A stretch of 64,000 nucleotides of DNA from Cellvibrio sp. OA-2007 (GTDB lineage: Bacteria; Pseudomonadota; Gammaproteobacteria; Pseudomonadales; Cellvibrionaceae), in contig NZ_BBUL01000094.1 of the NCBI RefSeq assembly GCF_000953825.1, positions 178,809-242,808 on the forward strand. The letters are read 5' to 3'. Both the position numbers and the translations under genes were made by a program. Position 1 is the first letter of the stretch. Each line of letters begins with the position of its first letter. The notes under the pieces were generated by a model. It worked only from the letters and a program-made list of their open reading frames with translations, searched no databases and was not told the origin of the DNA. Below are positions 17,657-26,481 of this stretch, in pieces.

Positions 17657-19615
17657 TTAAATGGGTTGAATCGTTTCTTCGCGCAGGGTCGCACCAAATT
17701 GTGCGATCAGTTGTTGCACTATGGGATCATTGTGGATTGCGCTAATCGCATCTTGCAGGCGTTCTTCGCGCAGACGAATGGCCATGGCCGATGGCGTTTC
17801 GGCGGTAATATCACCCAGTTGGATATGAGCGCGCACCGGTTCGACAAAATAATCGCTAAGTAAATCGGCAAGGCGCTTTTCATGGCCTGTGTCATACAAG
17901 GTGCTGTTGTTTTTATCCAATACAAAATAAAAATCATTGCCCTGACGTTTAGTCATCTGACAATTCGCCACGGTACTTTGCAAAATACCAGTCACACCCA
18001 AACCTAAATAAATTTCAGTCCAATCAGCTGGGCTGGCTTGCTCATAGGGCACCTTGCGCAGTGTTTTTGGCGCAGGCGCTTTAGCAGGTTCAGCTACATG
18101 TTGTACTGCAGTAGGAGTGACTTCCGGGATTGCCGCCGCTGTAACTACCGGCGGCTGCGCCGCCTCAGGCTTTTTTGGTTCATTTACCTCGGGCGCGGCG
18201 GCAACAGGTGCTTCGTAGTACGCTGGCGCTGGCTCGTATTCATCTTCCTCGGCAGGCACGTAGTCATCAGTCGGAACATCGCCGTATCCCGCTTCGATCA
18301 CCGGCGGGGCGGATGCAGCCGGTGCAGATTGTGGAGCAGAACTGGCAGCCGAAGCCGGAGCAACAGGTGGCGCAGCTTCAACCACTGGAGCAACTGCAAC
18401 AGGTGAGTTAATGACTTGTGGCGAGGGAGCCGGAGCGGCCACTGGCACTGCAACAGCAGCTGCAGCTGCAGCGGCGGGTTTAATCTGTGTAGTTGATTGT
18501 GGCAATGCTTGCGTGGGTACTTCCATTACACCCTGCGGCTTAAAGGCCAACATACGCAGCAATACCATTTCAAATCCGGCGCGGGGATCTGGCGCGAGCG
18601 GTAAATCGCGGCGGCCTAATAAAGCGGTTTGATAAAACAGCTGTACATCTTCCGATGGCAATTGCTGTGCGAGTTGCATAATGCGCTCGCGATCACCGTG
18701 GCTGTTGTCTACCGCTTCCGGCAGCGCTTGGGCAATCGCAATACGGTGCAATACCGCCAACATTTCTGCGAGCGCACTGGCGTAATCTGGCGCCTGCTCC
18801 GACATACGCTCCACTGCTGCCAATACCGCGCGACCATCCAATGAAACCAACGCGTTAACTATGTCGTAAACCGCAGTCTGGTCGATGGTACCGAGCATGG
18901 TGCTGACTTCGGCATCGGTAATTTTGCCTGAACCATAGGCGATAGCTTGATCGGTCAGGCTCATTGCATCGCGCATACTGCCGTCGGCAGCGCGGCCAAG
19001 ATGCCAGAGTGCCGACTCTTCAAACGGCACCAGTTCTTCGTTCAACACAAACTTCAGGTGTTGCACGATCCGCTCGGGGTTCATGTTTTTAAGATTGAAT
19101 TGCAAACAACGCGACAAGATTGTCATCGGTAACTTTTGCGGGTCAGTCGTCGCCAGCAAAAACTTTACATGCGGTGGAGGCTCTTCCAGGGTTTTCAGCA
19201 GTGCGTTAAAACTGCTATTAGAGAGCATGTGGACTTCGTCGATCAGGTAAACCTTGTAGCGACCACGGGTCGGCGCATATTGGACATTTTCCAGCAGCTC
19301 GCGGGTATCTTCTACTTTGGTGCGCGAGGCAGCATCGACTTCGATCAAATCGACAAAACGACCTTCGGCGATTTCGCGGCAGCTGGAACATTGGCCACAG
19401 GGCTCCGAGCTAACACCGGTTTCGCAGTTCAAGCATTTGGCGAGAATCCGCGCGATAGTGGTTTTACCCACCCCACGGGTACCGGTAAAGAGATAGGCGT
19501 GGTGCAAGCGGTTGTGATCCAGCGCATTAATCAATGCCTGCAGGACATGCTCCTGCCCTACCATTTCGCGGAACACTCTTGGGCGCCATTTACGCGCCAG
19601 AACTTGATAGCTCAT
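17657..19615 (-). CDS. dnaX: DNA polymerase III subunit tau/gamma
   Basis: 652-residue clamp-loader subunit. Start placed at the ATG at 19615 ([12 protein letters not shown]), the conserved N-terminus; a longer in-frame extension has no support. Walker A GTRGVGKT at 45-52, zinc Cys C64/C73/C76/C79, Walker B LIDEVHML at about 125. After the ATPase and domain III come an Ala/Pro-rich linker (about 400-530) and the C-terminal tau domain that binds the polymerase and DnaB. The linker carries a programmed -1 frameshift signal (18150-18190) that would give a gamma form of 483 residues. First coding gene of the block after the 4.5S RNA gene. Confidence 0.97.
   Translation of the reverse strand: MSYQVLARKWRPRVFREMVGQEHVLQALINALDHNRLHHAYLFTGTRGVGKTTIARILAKCLNCETGVSSEPCGQCSSCREIAEGRFVDLIEVDAASRTKVEDTRELLENVQYAPTRGRYKVYLIDEVHMLSNSSFNALLKTLEEPPPHVKFLLATTDPQKLPMTILSRCLQFNLKNMNPERIVQHLKFVLNEELVPFEESALWHLGRAADGSMRDAMSLTDQAIAYGSGKITDAEVSTMLGTIDQTAVYDIVNALVSLDGRAVLAAVERMSEQAPDYASALAEMLAVLHRIAIAQALPEAVDNSHGDRERIMQLAQQLPSEDVQLFYQTALLGRRDLPLAPDPRAGFEMVLLRMLAFKPQGVMEVPTQALPQSTTQIKPAAAAAAAVAVPVAAPAPSPQVINSPVAVAPVVEAAPPVAPASAASSAPQSAPAASAPPVIEAGYGDVPTDDYVPAEEDEYEPAPAYYEAPVAAAPEVNEPKKPEAAQPPVVTAAAIPEVTPTAVQHVAEPAKAPAPKTLRKVPYEQASPADWTEIYLGLGVTGILQSTVANCQMTKRQGNDFYFVLDKNNSTLYDTGHEKRLADLLSDYFVEPVRAHIQLGDITAETPSAMAIRLREERLQDAISAIHNDPIVQQLIAQFGATLREETIQPI
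18150..18190 (-). promoter_or_regulatory. Programmed -1 ribosomal frameshift signal in dnaX
   Basis: Minus-strand elements in order: Shine-Dalgarno-like GAGG (18190-18187), 10-base spacer, slippery heptamer A AAA AAG in the reading phase (18176-18170), 5-base spacer, and a stem GGCGGC/GCCGCC with GCA loop (18164-18150). After slipping, the -1 frame reads GCC then TGA (18167-18165), ending gamma one residue after Lys482. The same three-part layout and the immediate stop are known from E. coli dnaX. Confidence 0.88.
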
Positions 19616-19782
19616 GCCGATTGCTGCTCTCTCGTCAAAAAGGAGGCGGTTTGCCAAAAACAGGGCGCGATTATAGCGGCCAATGGTGGAAATAGACACC
19701 AACGGGCAAGCAGGCAAACGGGGATGAGATCGCCAGCGTAACCGGCAATGAAGCGTAAAAATGAACAAAGGGAGGGAGATTA

Positions 19783-19894
<112 letters not shown>

Positions 19895-20162
19895 ATTGCA
19901 GCTTGCAAATACCTGTACCTGAGTAAAACCGGGAGAGGTCAATGCAAGAGGCGCGCATTATCATCACTTTGCCCGACCAATGCAAGGCGCAATGTTGGAA
20001 ATTATATATAGACTGATGCGAGCAATCGCTTGTTATTAAAAGATTTTATTATAGTGGCGCCCATTGCAATTTCTTTTTTCGCCACTATCAACTAGGCTTC
20101 ATGCAGCAATTATTTACGACAAAAACCACAACAAACCCATCCCCTCGTTTAGGAGTATTTCA

Positions 20163-20660
20163 ATGGCAACAGTCACCCTCAAAGGAAATCCATTCAACAC
20201 CAACGGCAATTTGCCCACCGCAGGCAGCAAAGCACCAGCGTTTAAGCTGGTTAAAACGGACTTATCCGAAGTTTCTTCTGCCGACCTTGTTGGCAAGCGT
20301 GTAGTGCTGAATATTTTCCCGAGTGTTGATACCCCAACCTGTGCACAATCTGTCCGCACCTTTAATGCTCAAGCAAGTGCTCTGGAAAACACCGTTGTTG
20401 TATGTGCATCCCAAGACCTGCCCTTTGCTCTGGCACGTTTCTGTGGTGCGGAAGGCCTGGACAAAGTAATTCCAGCCTCCGCATTCCGCTCCGAATTCGC
20501 AGCTGATTACGGCGTAAAACTGGTTGATGGCCCATTGACTGGTTTGACCGCTCGCGCCGTTGTAGTACTTGATGCCGAGGGCAAAGTATTACACTCTGAA
20601 CTGGTTAGCGAAGTAGCGCACGAGCCAAACTATGACGCAGCATTGAAAGCATTGGCATAA
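20163..20660 (+). CDS. tpx: Thiol peroxidase Tpx
   Basis: 165-residue atypical 2-Cys peroxiredoxin that reduces H2O2 and lipid hydroperoxides using thioredoxin. Peroxidatic C60 in [16 protein letters not shown] and resolving C94 in [10 protein letters not shown] match E. coli Tpx C61/C95. The start at 20163 ([10 protein letters not shown]) has AGGAG seven bases upstream; a longer in-frame extension (from 20064) is not credible. Monocistronic, ended by a strong terminator. Confidence 0.97.
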   Translation: MATVTLKGNPFNTNGNLPTAGSKAPAFKLVKTDLSEVSSADLVGKRVVLNIFPSVDTPTCAQSVRTFNAQASALENTVVVCASQDLPFALARFCGAEGLDKVIPASAFRSEFAADYGVKLVDGPLTGLTARAVVVLDAEGKVLHSELVSEVAHEPNYDAALKALA

Positions 20661-20686
20661 GCTAACGCAAGTTTTAGCACACCCCG

Positions 20687-20711
20687 ACGCCAGCTACATG
20701 CTGGCGTTTTT
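20687..20711 (+). terminator. Rho-independent terminator of tpx
   Basis: Stem ACGCCAGC/GCTGGCGT with a TACAT loop and a following run of five T, 26 bases after the tpx stop. Confidence 0.92.
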
Positions 20712-20921
20712 ATATCCGCACTATTTTTCTGCACCACAAAAAATTAAAAATATTTTTTTAATCGCTAAAAGCTCTGAAAAAGACCTTATTTTTTTATCTT
20801 CTTCCGCACCTCCAATAAAGTGCTGCCTATACTCAACAATGAACAGTTCTTGTTGTAGTCGCCATACTGATCGACGACGACGCACAATATGCAGGCTTTT
20901 CTATAAAGGGAGAGTGAGAGG

Positions 20922-22385
20922 ATGCCCCCTCAGGACGACGGCCAGAAAGCTCAACCCGGATACGTCCGGGAATTATTAGATGCAGTGCCCGCTGGAATTA
21001 TTGTTACCCATCAAGATGGGCGCATCAATTATCTCAACGCCGAAGCAGAACGTTTGTTTGGGTATCTGCGCGACGAACTGGTTGGCCGGTCAATCGATAT
21101 CTTACTGCCCGACCGTTTCAGCGGTAATCACGCACAACTGCGCCAAAGTTATATCGATCAACCATCTACTCGCTATATGGGTGCAGGGCGTGATCTTTAT
21201 GGGAAACGCAAAGACAAAAGCGAATTTCCTTTAGAGATTGGCTTGCGCTCGCTAACGGCTGATGACGAACAATTCATTGTTGCCACTATAGTCAACATCA
21301 CTCGCCGCAAACAATTAGAAGAACGGCTAGTAAAAGTGATTGAGGCTTCACCCTATGGCCAGCTATTAGTCGATGAGCGCGGCATCATCCAGTTAATCAA
21401 TCCGAGTTTACTTACTCTTTTTGGCTACAGCAAAGATGAACTGCTGGGCAAATCCATGGATATTTTATTACCCGAACGCTACCGAGAAGGGCATGAAAAA
21501 CTGCGGGCGGGCTATGTGCAAAAACCCAGTTTGCGCGCTATGGGTTTAGGGCGCGATCTCACCGGGCGCCACAAAAGCGGAACAGAAATCCCCATTGAAA
21601 TTGGTTTGAGCCCAGTCGAAAGCGATGCAGGTAACCTCACACTTGCGGTAGTAACTGACATTTCTGAACGCAAACGATTGGAGTTAAATCTCAAGCAAGC
21701 CAATGCCCACCTTGAAGAATTTACTTATGTCGCTTCACACGATTTGAAATCACCACTGCGCGGCATTAGCGACTTGGTTGAGTGGATCAAAGAAGACTTA
21801 AGCACACTGGCGCCGGAACCAGTAACTAAAAATATTGAGCGCATAAAAGTGCGCATTGGCCGCATGGAGCAACTGATTGATGATTTGCTGCTCTATGCCC
21901 GCGCGGGCAAACGCGCCAAAGAATCCACCGCTATCGATGTCAGTACACTAATCAATGAAATCATCGAATTGCACCCCGTACCGGCTCATTTCGAAATCAC
22001 CCAAACCATTAGCATTAAAGAAATTTACGCTGCAAAAATACCATTAGAAACGGTACTACGTAATTTATTTACTAATGCACTTAAACATCATACTGGTGTA
22101 GAACCCAAAATTTCTATCAGTGCAGAGGCCAGCGGTAGCTATTGTTTATTCAAAGTATGCGACAACGGCCCCGGTATTCCGGTGGCAGCACAGGAGCGCG
22201 TTTTTAGACTATTTCAAACCTTAAACAATACCCCCGCCAGCGGCAGCGGGATCGGCCTGGCACTGGCTAAACGCCTGACGGAAAGTCACGGCGGGCAAAT
22301 AGAACTTATCAGCAATACTAATAATACCGGCTGCAGCTTCCATGTTTGGTGGCCACGTTTTGCGAGGAAAGACATAGATGAATAA
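20922..22385 (+). CDS. PAS-PAS sensor histidine kinase
   Basis: 487-residue soluble kinase, no membrane segment. Two similar PAS domains (about 14-125 and 137-250), each with a (G)KS(M/I)DILLPER-like stretch and a downstream P(L/I)EIGL motif, then HisKA with phospho-acceptor H273 in VASHDLKSPLRGISDL, and an HATPase_c domain (N box FTNALKHH, G1 DNGPGI, G2 GSGIGLALAKR). GAGAGG precedes the ATG. Its end overlaps the response regulator start by 8 bases, so both are coupled. The cytosolic PAS pair suggests an intracellular redox, light or ligand cue, which is not identifiable. Confidence 0.94.
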   Translation: MPPQDDGQKAQPGYVRELLDAVPAGIIVTHQDGRINYLNAEAERLFGYLRDELVGRSIDILLPDRFSGNHAQLRQSYIDQPSTRYMGAGRDLYGKRKDKSEFPLEIGLRSLTADDEQFIVATIVNITRRKQLEERLVKVIEASPYGQLLVDERGIIQLINPSLLTLFGYSKDELLGKSMDILLPERYREGHEKLRAGYVQKPSLRAMGLGRDLTGRHKSGTEIPIEIGLSPVESDAGNLTLAVVTDISERKRLELNLKQANAHLEEFTYVASHDLKSPLRGISDLVEWIKEDLSTLAPEPVTKNIERIKVRIGRMEQLIDDLLLYARAGKRAKESTAIDVSTLINEIIELHPVPAHFEITQTISIKEIYAAKIPLETVLRNLFTNALKHHTGVEPKISISAEASGSYCLFKVCDNGPGIPVAAQERVFRLFQTLNNTPASGSGIGLALAKRLTESHGGQIELISNTNNTGCSFHVWWPRFARKDIDE

Positions 22386-22809
22386 CCCGATTAAAGTCAA
22401 CATTCTTATTGTTGAAGATGATGATGTCGCCGCAGAGTCCGTAGTGCGCAGCCTGCGCAAACACGCCATGGACTTTCCCATCACACTCGCACGCGACGGC
22501 ATGGAAGCCTTGGAGATTTTACGCTCCACACACAGTGAACTCACAATCGAAAAGCCCTATTTGATTCTGCTGGATTTAAATATGCCACGCATGAATGGTT
22601 TTGAGTTTCTACACGAGGTTCGCAGCGACGATAATTTGCGCGATGCCATTATTTTTGTATTGACAACATCAGATGCCGATTCAGACAAGTCGCATGCATA
22701 CCAAGAGAACATTGCGGGTTATATGGTGAAGTCTGCCGTTGGCCCACAGTTTTCCAAGCTTGCCACCCTATTGGACAACTATCGCAACACCATTGCATTT
22801 CCGCTCTAA
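22378..22809 (+). CDS. Single-domain response regulator (Rcp1-like)
   Basis: 143 residues, one REC domain without an output domain. Acidic pocket VEDDD (13-17), phospho-acceptor D66 in LILLDLNMPRMNG, conserved Thr in FVLTTSD and Lys118 in YMVKSA. The C-terminal FSKLATLLDNY is typical of the Rcp1 subgroup paired with phytochrome-like kinases. Coupled to the kinase upstream and 27 bases before the GGDEF-EAL protein, so it probably relays phosphate between them or tunes the kinase. Confidence 0.94.
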   Translation: MNNPIKVNILIVEDDDVAAESVVRSLRKHAMDFPITLARDGMEALEILRSTHSELTIEKPYLILLDLNMPRMNGFEFLHEVRSDDNLRDAIIFVLTTSDADSDKSHAYQENIAGYMVKSAVGPQFSKLATLLDNYRNTIAFPL

Positions 22810-22836
22810 ACACAGCAATCAACAGGAATAGTTGCA

Positions 22837-25305
22837 ATGATCATCAACACCAAGAACAAGAAAACCATTAAGCTTCTTCTGGTAGAGGATGATGACGTTG
22901 ATCAGGAAAAAATTACCAACCTTTTGCTAAAGTCTCCAGCATCAATCAACATTGTAACCGCCACATCTGCCGAAAAAACTGAACAACTCATAACTCAACA
23001 CAATTTTGATTTTGTTATTCTGGACTATCACCTGCAGGACACCTCCTCATCTGAAATTATTGAGAAAATTCGCAACCACAAAAACACGCCAACCCCGATT
23101 ATTATGATCAGTGGTAACGATAATGAGCGGGTGATTGCCAACGTTATGCGTGAAGGTGTTTTCGATTACTTGCCCAAGCGAGGCTTAAATGCCCAACAAC
23201 TAATACAAAGTCTGGATGATGGCTTACTCTGGGCCGAGTCAGAACAAACCATAAAAGAAAATCGTACCCGACTCAATCAGCTAGCCGAAGGATTACCCCA
23301 ACTAGCATGGACTTGTTTGCCCAATGGTGATTGTGATTTTTTAAATCGTCGCTGGTGCGATTACACCGGCATTGGCTTGGAAGAACAATTGGGTAATGGT
23401 TGGCTAAATCAAATCCATCCAGACGACCGTGAACAGCTTACTCAATCATGGAAAAAAGCAGTCCGCACTGGCGAAGAGATGTACATAGTATTTCGCATCC
23501 GCCGCCATGATGGCGAATATCGCTGGTTTGATTCACGCGCCGTCCCACAAAAAAATGACCGCAATGAAATTGTCCGCTGGCTCGGCAGCAATACCGACAT
23601 TAACGATATTGAAATAACCCGGCAGGCATTGGCCAATAGCGAACAATTATTCCGTGCTGCATTTAATTATGCGCCATTAGGGATGATGATTGTCACTCTC
23701 GATGGCACCATCATGCAAGCTAATCCAGCGCTGTATCAATTACTGGGACACCCAAACTCATCTTCAATCACTTCGCTACCCGGTTTTTTATCATTAATTC
23801 ATCCAGATGATCTGGACAATACCGAATTTCAAATGAAAAAAAATCGTCTGGACAAAGACTCATTTATTCAGTACGAAACCCGCTTTATTGCCAAAGATGG
23901 CCATGCCGTGCCAGTATTGATCAGCCTTGCTTTTATCAAAAAAATTGACAGCGAACCCTGTCATCTCTTACAGGTATACGATTTATCAGAGCGCAAGCGG
24001 TATGAATCACAGCTCATTAAATTGGCTCACTATGACTCGCTGACAGGCCTAGGCAATCGCGCGAAACTGCAGGAAGAAATCACCCATCTTATCCAAAAAT
24101 CACGCCGATCTTCGTCTCCCTTTGGGGTACTTTTTGGCGATATAGATCACTTTAAAAACATCAACGATAGCCTTGGCCACGAAGCTGGCGATCAACTGCT
24201 CAGAACAATTGCGCGCCGTTTACAAAGATCGCTGCGCATTGAAGACAACATCTGTCGATTAGGTGGGGATGAATTTGTTGTACTGCTACAAGATATCAAT
24301 AAATTTGAATCAGTCGTTACAGTTGCAGAAAAATTATTAAAAAAAATCAACAAACCTATTCGCCTCGGCAGCAACAAAATCCACATAGGTATGAGCTTTG
24401 GTATAGCGCTTTACCCAACGGATGGCGATGACGCAAAAACACTACTGCGCAACGCTGATAGCGCACTTTACGATGCCAAAGCTAAAGGGCGCGGTTGCTA
24501 CCAGCTCTATCGCAAAGAACTGACAGAATATGTACATGGCCGGTTGCGGCTTGATAACGATTTACGTAAAGCCATTACCAACCATGAATTTGAATTACAT
24601 TATCAACCTATTGTTAATTTAAAAACCCAGAAAGTTGTCTCCGCTGAAGCGTTGCTGCGCTGGCACCATCCGACTCGCGGAACCATATCGCCCGATGAAT
24701 TTATTCCCTACGCACAGGAAAGTGGCTTAATTGTGCCGATTGGCGACTGGGTAATCCAGCAGGCTTGCGCTCAAGCCAGTCAGTGGCATGCTGCAGGTTT
24801 TCCCATCGCTGTATCTATCAATGTATCGGCACGGCAATTTGAACAAGAAAACTTAACTAACATTTTTATGCAAGCGCTATCAAAAAATCAGTTTTCTGCC
24901 AGGTATTTGATTGTAGAAATTACCGAGCAAATGTTTTTACAAAATACTGAACACAATTTAAAACATATCAGTGAGTTAAAACAAATCGGCATTAAGATTT
25001 CACTGGATGATTTTGGTGTTGGTTATTCGTCCCTGAGCTACATAGTGCGCTTTGCACCGCATTATTTGAAAATTGACCGATCTTTTATCAACCGCATAGG
25101 TACGGCAAAAGAACATGATGAAATGGTAAATGCCATTATTGGGCTGAGCAATATTATCCCAATGCAAATCGTCGGCGAAGGTATAGAAGAAATAAGTCAG
25201 CAGATTTTTTTGTCGGCGCGCAATTGTGATTTAGGCCAAGGCTATCTGTTTTCACACCCACTTTCACACAGCGACTTGTTAACTTTTTTGCGCACTCACT
25301 ATTAA
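22837..25305 (+). CDS. REC-PAS-PAS-GGDEF-EAL c-di-GMP signalling protein
   Basis: 822 residues. REC domain (about 11-130, acceptor D63 in FVILDYHLQD), two PAS domains (about 145-265 and 270-385), diguanylate cyclase domain with intact GGDEF at 476-480, and EAL phosphodiesterase domain with EAL at 604-606, DDFG near 730 (SLDDFGVGYSS) and GEGIEE. Both catalytic motifs appear intact, so the protein could make and degrade c-di-GMP depending on input. Likely partner of the kinase and regulator just upstream. Its stop codon overlaps that of metR on the other strand. Confidence 0.95.
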   Translation: MIINTKNKKTIKLLLVEDDDVDQEKITNLLLKSPASINIVTATSAEKTEQLITQHNFDFVILDYHLQDTSSSEIIEKIRNHKNTPTPIIMISGNDNERVIANVMREGVFDYLPKRGLNAQQLIQSLDDGLLWAESEQTIKENRTRLNQLAEGLPQLAWTCLPNGDCDFLNRRWCDYTGIGLEEQLGNGWLNQIHPDDREQLTQSWKKAVRTGEEMYIVFRIRRHDGEYRWFDSRAVPQKNDRNEIVRWLGSNTDINDIEITRQALANSEQLFRAAFNYAPLGMMIVTLDGTIMQANPALYQLLGHPNSSSITSLPGFLSLIHPDDLDNTEFQMKKNRLDKDSFIQYETRFIAKDGHAVPVLISLAFIKKIDSEPCHLLQVYDLSERKRYESQLIKLAHYDSLTGLGNRAKLQEEITHLIQKSRRSSSPFGVLFGDIDHFKNINDSLGHEAGDQLLRTIARRLQRSLRIEDNICRLGGDEFVVLLQDINKFESVVTVAEKLLKKINKPIRLGSNKIHIGMSFGIALYPTDGDDAKTLLRNADSALYDAKAKGRGCYQLYRKELTEYVHGRLRLDNDLRKAITNHEFELHYQPIVNLKTQKVVSAEALLRWHHPTRGTISPDEFIPYAQESGLIVPIGDWVIQQACAQASQWHAAGFPIAVSINVSARQFEQENLTNIFMQALSKNQFSARYLIVEITEQMFLQNTEHNLKHISELKQIGIKISLDDFGVGYSSLSYIVRFAPHYLKIDRSFINRIGTAKEHDEMVNAIIGLSNIIPMQIVGEGIEEISQQIFLSARNCDLGQGYLFSHPLSHSDLLTFLRTHY

Positions 25306-26219
25306 ATCACCTGCACCACACCCTGTAGATTTTTCAAACAATGCGCCTTGGCTAACTGCAAAAAATCCTGCACAAAAGGTTTACTCAACTGCTCTTCGCG
25401 CAATGCTGCATAGAGCGTAGGCCAGATCCCCTCCTGCCCCGCCGAGCGCACACTGATTAACCCCTGGGCCACATACTCATCCAACACCCAGTTGGGCAAG
25501 GCACAGACACCGCGCCCACTCGCCACTAACTGCACCATCATCAAGGTTAATTCAGATGTTCGTATGGCTTTGGGTTCAATGCCGGAAGGTTCCAAAAATT
25601 GTTTAAACACATCCAGGCGATTGCGCGCGACGGGGTAACTAATCAGCGTTTGATCGGCTAAATCCTCTGGTTGCAAAAATTTCTTGGCGATAAGAGAGTG
25701 ATTATTCGCCAGTGCGATTTGCATTTCGTAGCCAAACAGCGGGACATATTCCACGCCTTTAATCGTTTGCGGATCAGAGGTGATGACTAAATCTATATCG
25801 CCCTGCGCCAGTGCAGGCAGCGGCTCAAAGGTAAAACCGCCAGAAAAATCCAATTCAATGCCCGGCCATTGATTGCGATAAATATCAATCGTCGGCATCA
25901 GCCAGTTAAAACAGCTGTGGCACTCAATCGCCATATACAAACGCCCCGCCTCACCGTGCACGAGTTTTTTTACATCGCGCTCCGCTTCGCTGACTTTGGC
26001 CAACACTTCTTCAGCCAATAACAAAATGCGTTTGCCGGCTTCGCTAAAACGCAGCGGGCGACTTTTGCGGATAAACAGCTCGCACTCCAAACGCGACTCC
26101 AACTCCTTAAGCTGATGCGAAAGCGCCGACTGGGTAAGGAACAAACGCTCAGCGGCTTCCACCAAGCTGCCGCTTTCGCGCAGGGCAATCAGGGTTTTTA
26201 AATGGCGAATTTCGATCAT
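25302..26219 (-). CDS. metR: LysR-type regulator MetR
   Basis: 305 residues; start at the ATG at 26219 (MIEIRHLKTLIALRESGSL) with GGAG six bases upstream. N-terminal winged HTH (SLVEAAERLFLTQSALSHQL) and LysR substrate domain. MetR uses homocysteine as co-effector and activates metE. Divergent to metE, as in E. coli. The leader between 26233 and 26364 contains a long inverted repeat that would form a hairpin just upstream of the ribosome site. Confidence 0.95.
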   Translation of the reverse strand: MIEIRHLKTLIALRESGSLVEAAERLFLTQSALSHQLKELESRLECELFIRKSRPLRFSEAGKRILLLAEEVLAKVSEAERDVKKLVHGEAGRLYMAIECHSCFNWLMPTIDIYRNQWPGIELDFSGGFTFEPLPALAQGDIDLVITSDPQTIKGVEYVPLFGYEMQIALANNHSLIAKKFLQPEDLADQTLISYPVARNRLDVFKQFLEPSGIEPKAIRTSELTLMMVQLVASGRGVCALPNWVLDEYVAQGLISVRSAGQEGIWPTLYAALREEQLSKPFVQDFLQLAKAHCLKNLQGVVQVI

Positions 26220-26232
26220 GGTGGGCTCCGTA

Positions 26233-26364
26233 GGTTGCTGGTGAGCTTGCGAACCGCAACATGTCCATCTTGCCCCGTAAACCAAAAGGCAAAATAAACC
26301 ATTGAATACAAGTCGCCCCAGCTGGGTAAACAGTCGTGTTGCGGTTCGTTCCTCACCAGCAACC
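26233..26364. repeat. Long imperfect inverted repeat in the metR-metE spacer
   Basis: Arms 26233-26261 and 26337-26364. Two perfectly complementary blocks, 13 bp (GGTTGCTGGTGAG / CTCACCAGCAACC) and 12 bp (CGAACCGCAACA / TGTTGCGGTTCG), are interrupted by CTTG in one arm and TTC in the other. The spacer is 75 bp with no coding frame. Could be a miniature mobile element or REP-like unit, or a leader structure of metR. Confidence 0.8.
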
Positions 26365-26386
26365 CACCAACAATACATTAATAAAA

Positions 26387-26421
26387 TTCATGTTTAAACT
26401 GAAAATTACCAGTTTGATTCA
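26387..26421. promoter_or_regulatory. Candidate MetR operator upstream of metE
   Basis: Near-palindrome TTCATGTTTAAACTGAA (26387-26403), containing GTTTAAAC, followed by a TTCA at 26418-26421 that pairs with the TGAA of the first. A second TGAA-N14-TTCA arrangement lies at 26458-26479. MetR of enteric bacteria binds TGAA...TTCA sites between metR and metE. The half-site spacing here differs from the enteric consensus, so this is tentative. Confidence 0.45.
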
Positions 26422-26481
26422 TATTAAGCCCTGCGGAACAATGGCTCTACTGTCCAAATGAATCGAAAAAGGTAATTTCAC

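Noticed and set aside
20041..20162. Promoter boxes and longer tpx start at 20064
   Set aside because: No convincing -35/-10 pair, and the extra N-terminus does not belong to the Tpx family.
26262..26336. Spacer of the metR inverted repeat as transposase or tiny gene
   Set aside because: Only 75 bp, no frame with a start and no similarity to a transposase end was seen.
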